The notes under the pieces were generated by a model. The model had not been told where the DNA came from. It was given only the letters and a program-made list of their open reading frames with translations, and searched no databases. DNA of 64,000 nucleotides from UBA993 sp964485855 (lineage in GTDB: Bacteria; Bacillota; Dethiobacteria; DTU022), in assembly GCA_964485855.1 (NCBI GenBank), contig CAZAKI010000002.1, positions 1 through 64,000 on the forward strand, written 5' to 3'. Below, piece by piece: positions 62,022-64,000 of the stretch (its first letter is position 1; the number at the start of each line of letters is the position of its first letter). Made by a program: the position numbers and the translations under genes.

Positions 62022-62447
62022 ATGGCCCATAGCCCGGAGATTACCGCTTCGCTTCAAGATTATCTGGAAACAATCCTCAGCCTGATCACGGAGAAGGAAA
62101 CGGCCAGGGTTACTGATATCGCCGATCGTTTAAATATTGCAAAGCCAAGTGTGAACCAGGCACTTGCCTTGTTGAGAGATAAAGGGTTGATTATCCAGGA
62201 TCGCTACGGTCCGGTGGAGCTAACAACCGAAGGCCGACGTTACGCCCGGAAGATACGCCACCGCCACCGGGTCATATCAGGGTTTTTACATCAGGTTCTT
62301 GGTGTTTCGATCCAGGCGGCCGAAAAAGATGCCTGTTTGATGGAACATGATTTAAGTAATGAAACCTTTGAAAAACTACTGAAATATTTGAATACCCAGG
62401 TTGTTGATACAGTCTTGAAAAAAGAAATAGCACAAAAGTATGAATAG
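62022..62447 (+). CDS. DtxR/MntR-family metal-dependent regulator
   Basis: A 141-residue repressor: an N-terminal winged helix (SLQDYLETILSLITEKETARVTDIADRL...SVNQALALLRDKGLI) and a metal-binding/dimerisation domain with RHRHRVISGFLHQVLG and DACLMEHDLS, which carry the expected His, Cys/Met and Glu ligands. No SH3-like third domain is present. It lies directly before feoAB, and its probable operator overlaps its own promoter, so iron (or manganese) control of ferrous iron uptake is likely. AAGGAG precedes the ATG. Confidence 0.92.
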   Translation: MAHSPEITASLQDYLETILSLITEKETARVTDIADRLNIAKPSVNQALALLRDKGLIIQDRYGPVELTTEGRRYARKIRHRHRVISGFLHQVLGVSIQAAEKDACLMEHDLSNETFEKLLKYLNTQVVDTVLKKEIAQKYE

Positions 62448-62474
62448 ATTAATGAAAAGCAGGAGGTTTTGTGG

Positions 62475-62732
62475 ATGGAAAAATCACTGGTTGAAATGAA
62501 GCCGGGGCAAAAAGGTGTAATTTCCGCTTTACGGGGCGGCCCCGGATTTTATGATAAGCTGGCCCAAATCGGATTGCGCAAGGGAAAGGAAGTCAGGAAA
62601 ATAAGTTCTGTTTTTAGTCGTGGTCCGGTGACTGTTTGTATCGATAATTTTCAGGTTGCTGTGGGCTATGGCAAGGCAACAAGGATCATGGTGGAGGTAA
62701 CCGAAGGTGAAGAGAATTGTTCTGGTAGGTAA
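62475..62732 (+). CDS. feoA: Ferrous iron transport protein A
   Basis: An 86-residue SH3-like FeoA that regulates or supports FeoB. The pattern VEMKPGQKGVISALRGGPGFYDKLAQIGLRKG and GYGKATRIMVE is typical. ATG 62475 follows AGGAGG by eight bases; upstream TTG/GTG codons are unlikely. Its end overlaps feoB by 26 bases. Confidence 0.92.
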   Translation: MEKSLVEMKPGQKGVISALRGGPGFYDKLAQIGLRKGKEVRKISSVFSRGPVTVCIDNFQVAVGYGKATRIMVEVTEGEENCSGR

Positions 62733-64000
62733 TCCCAACGTTGGGAAAAGTGTTGTCTTTTCTCAGCTGACCGGTTCCAAGGTAATGATTTCTAATTATG
62801 CCGGGACAACGGTTGAATATTCACGTGGGCAATTGACCACTAATCATGAAACTTATGAAATGCTGGATGCTCCCGGCACTTACAGCCTCACACCCTCTTC
62901 AAAAGTTGAAGAGGTGGCCGCTTCACTGGTAGATCAGGCCGACCTGGTGATCAATGTAGTTGATGCGACCAATCTTGAGCGTAATCTTTACCTCACAGCA
63001 GAAGTATTGGAACACAATGTGCCTGTTATTATCGCTTTAAATATGATTGATGAAGCCGGACACAAAGGCATCCATATAAATATTGAAGCGCTGGAACGGT
63101 TTTTGGGGGTGCCGGTTATACCGACAGTAGCAGTCAGCGGGGAAGGTTTGAAGAAACTGGTTGAATCTATTCCTCTGGCGAAGGTAGCGGCGGTTGAGAA
63201 AAAAACTCCTGATGAGCGCTGGGCATACCTGGGAGGGATTATCAGGGATATCCAGGAGATTGAACATCGTCATCATAACTGGATTGAATCGCTGCAAGAT
63301 GCAAGCCTTAAGCCTCTTACCGGGATACCCATTGCGGCACTGGTTCTATACTTCGCTTTTCAGATCGTCATTGGGCTGGGGGAAATTCTTGCCGGTTTGA
63401 TCGAAACATATTTTTTTGCTGCCCTCTATGAACCGCTTCTGATCGAATTGAGTTTGTTGCTGGGCGGAAGCGGTTTTTTCCACCAAGTATTAATCGGGAA
63501 GTTAATTAACGGCTCCATCGCTTTTGAAGAATCAATGGGAGTCCTGACGACAGGGGTGTTTGTCGAACTTGGGGTGGTCTTGCCGTTTTTAGCGGTTTTT
63601 TACCTTGTTCTGGGTTTTCTCGAAGATTCCGGTTACCTACCCCGTTTGGCAGTAATGGTTGATCGCGGTATGCACCGTATTGGTCTGCATGGATATTCAA
63701 TTATCCCGATGATTCTTGGATTTGGCTGCAATGTACCGGCTGCTTTATCAGCCCGTAACCTGGAAAGCCGGCGCGAACGTTTTATTGCCTGTACACTGAT
63801 GGCCGTTGCAGTCCCCTGTATGGCGCAATTGGCGATGATTGTCGGGCTTGTTGGTCGTTTTGGCGGAGCTTACCTGGCCGTTGTCTTTGCCAGTCTCTTT
63901 TTTATCTGGATTGTCCTGGGTTTGATTATCGATCGAGTTTTACCCGGTTACACTCCTTCTATGGTCATCGAGATCCCCCCTTACCGGATCCCGAGCCTCA
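62707..64000 (+). CDS. feoB: Ferrous iron transporter B (C-terminus beyond window)
   Basis: FeoB imports Fe(II); an N-terminal G-protein domain gates a membrane pore. The GTP motifs are G1 GNPNVGKS (residues 8-15), G2 with the threonine in YAGTTVEY, G3 DAPG and G4 NMID. A cytosolic helical region (about 150-190) precedes the membrane part, where the gate motif ILGFGCNVPAALSAR and TLMAVAVPCMAQL (conserved cysteines) are seen. The frame is open to the right edge, so about 430 residues are visible of the usual 600-700. GTG 62707 has GGAGG nine bases upstream and lies inside feoA. Confidence 0.95.
   Translation, partial: MKRIVLVGNPNVGKSVVFSQLTGSKVMISNYAGTTVEYSRGQLTTNHETYEMLDAPGTYSLTPSSKVEEVAASLVDQADLVINVVDATNLERNLYLTAEVLEHNVPVIIALNMIDEAGHKGIHINIEALERFLGVPVIPTVAVSGEGLKKLVESIPLAKVAAVEKKTPDERWAYLGGIIRDIQEIEHRHHNWIESLQDASLKPLTGIPIAALVLYFAFQIVIGLGEILAGLIETYFFAALYEPLLIELSLLLGGSGFFHQVLIGKLINGSIAFEESMGVLTTGVFVELGVVLPFLAVFYLVLGFLEDSGYLPRLAVMVDRGMHRIGLHGYSIIPMILGFGCNVPAALSARNLESRRERFIACTLMAVAVPCMAQLAMIVGLVGRFGGAYLAVVFASLFFIWIVLGLIIDRVLPGYTPSMVIEIPPYRIPSL

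Noticed and set aside
1..64000. CRISPR array, prophage, insertion sequence, rRNA or tRNA genes
   Set aside because: I looked for regular direct repeats, transposase or phage genes and cloverleaf or rRNA-like sequence and saw none; short divergent RNAs could be missed by eye.

Overview
The window looks like a draft-genome scaffold from an anaerobic, Gram-positive-type bacterium of the Firmicutes (Clostridia, Syntrophomonas/Dethiobacter-like); the placement is inferred from gene content, not from a marker gene. Supporting content: a class II FBPase (GlpX), TypA, FakA, a GatCAB amidotransferase operon, a YxlE/YxlF/YxlG-like operon, strong AGGAGG ribosome sites, frequent TTG starts (about ten genes), sigma-A-type promoters and one near-perfect sigma-54 promoter. 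Four runs of exactly 100 N interrupt the sequence. Two of them are flanked by identical 55-base copies and look like assembler k-mer overlaps rather than real gaps.

Layout. 1-5.6 kb: partial enoyl-CoA hydratase, DEAD-box helicase with a leader attenuator, arginine deiminase, VanZ-like protein, GlpX, UspA. 5.8-8.6 kb: small ferredoxin, a two-repeat lipoprotein with degenerate flavinylation motifs, and the FMN transferase ApbE. 8.6-11.3 kb: acyl-CoA synthetase and a double-hotdog MaoC-like dehydratase. 11.3-11.96 kb: non-coding block with a structured element, a possible small membrane protein and a long inverted repeat. 12-19.2 kb: nitroreductase, tryptophanase, membrane protein, CDP-alcohol phosphatidyltransferase, YfcC-type permease, ABM monooxygenase, SDR, unknown protein. 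19.5-25.5 kb: second acyl-CoA synthetase, GlpD, and a CCG-type Fe-S protein paired with an alkyl-DHAP-synthase-like flavoprotein. 25.8-31.8 kb: PAS-GGDEF protein, TypA, a sigma-54-driven 85-residue Cys-containing protein, PanE-like reductase. 31.9-42.6 kb: HerA-like ATPase, CysK plus IscR-like regulator, CopA, then macro-domain protein-GatC-GatA-GatB in which GatA lacks its nucleophile. 42.6-50.9 kb (minus strand): two ABC exporters with a YxlE-like protein, SerC, FakA, DUF523-DUF1722. 51-57.3 kb: envelope proteins (DUF2207, repeat lipoprotein, two beta-helix proteins). 57.4-64 kb: four-domain CoA-disulfide reductase, Lgt, DUF427-MsrB, and a DtxR-FeoA-FeoB iron operon running off the right edge.

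How the genes may work together. Crotonase, acyl-CoA ligases, MaoC-like hydratase and SDR suggest CoA-ester (fatty or aromatic acid) metabolism. ArcA, TnaA and a YfcC-type carrier suggest amino-acid fermentation. The ferredoxin, lipoprotein and ApbE suggest extracytosolic flavin-based electron transfer. The most unusual unit is the macro-domain/GatCAB operon, where the amidase subunit is predicted to be catalytically altered.
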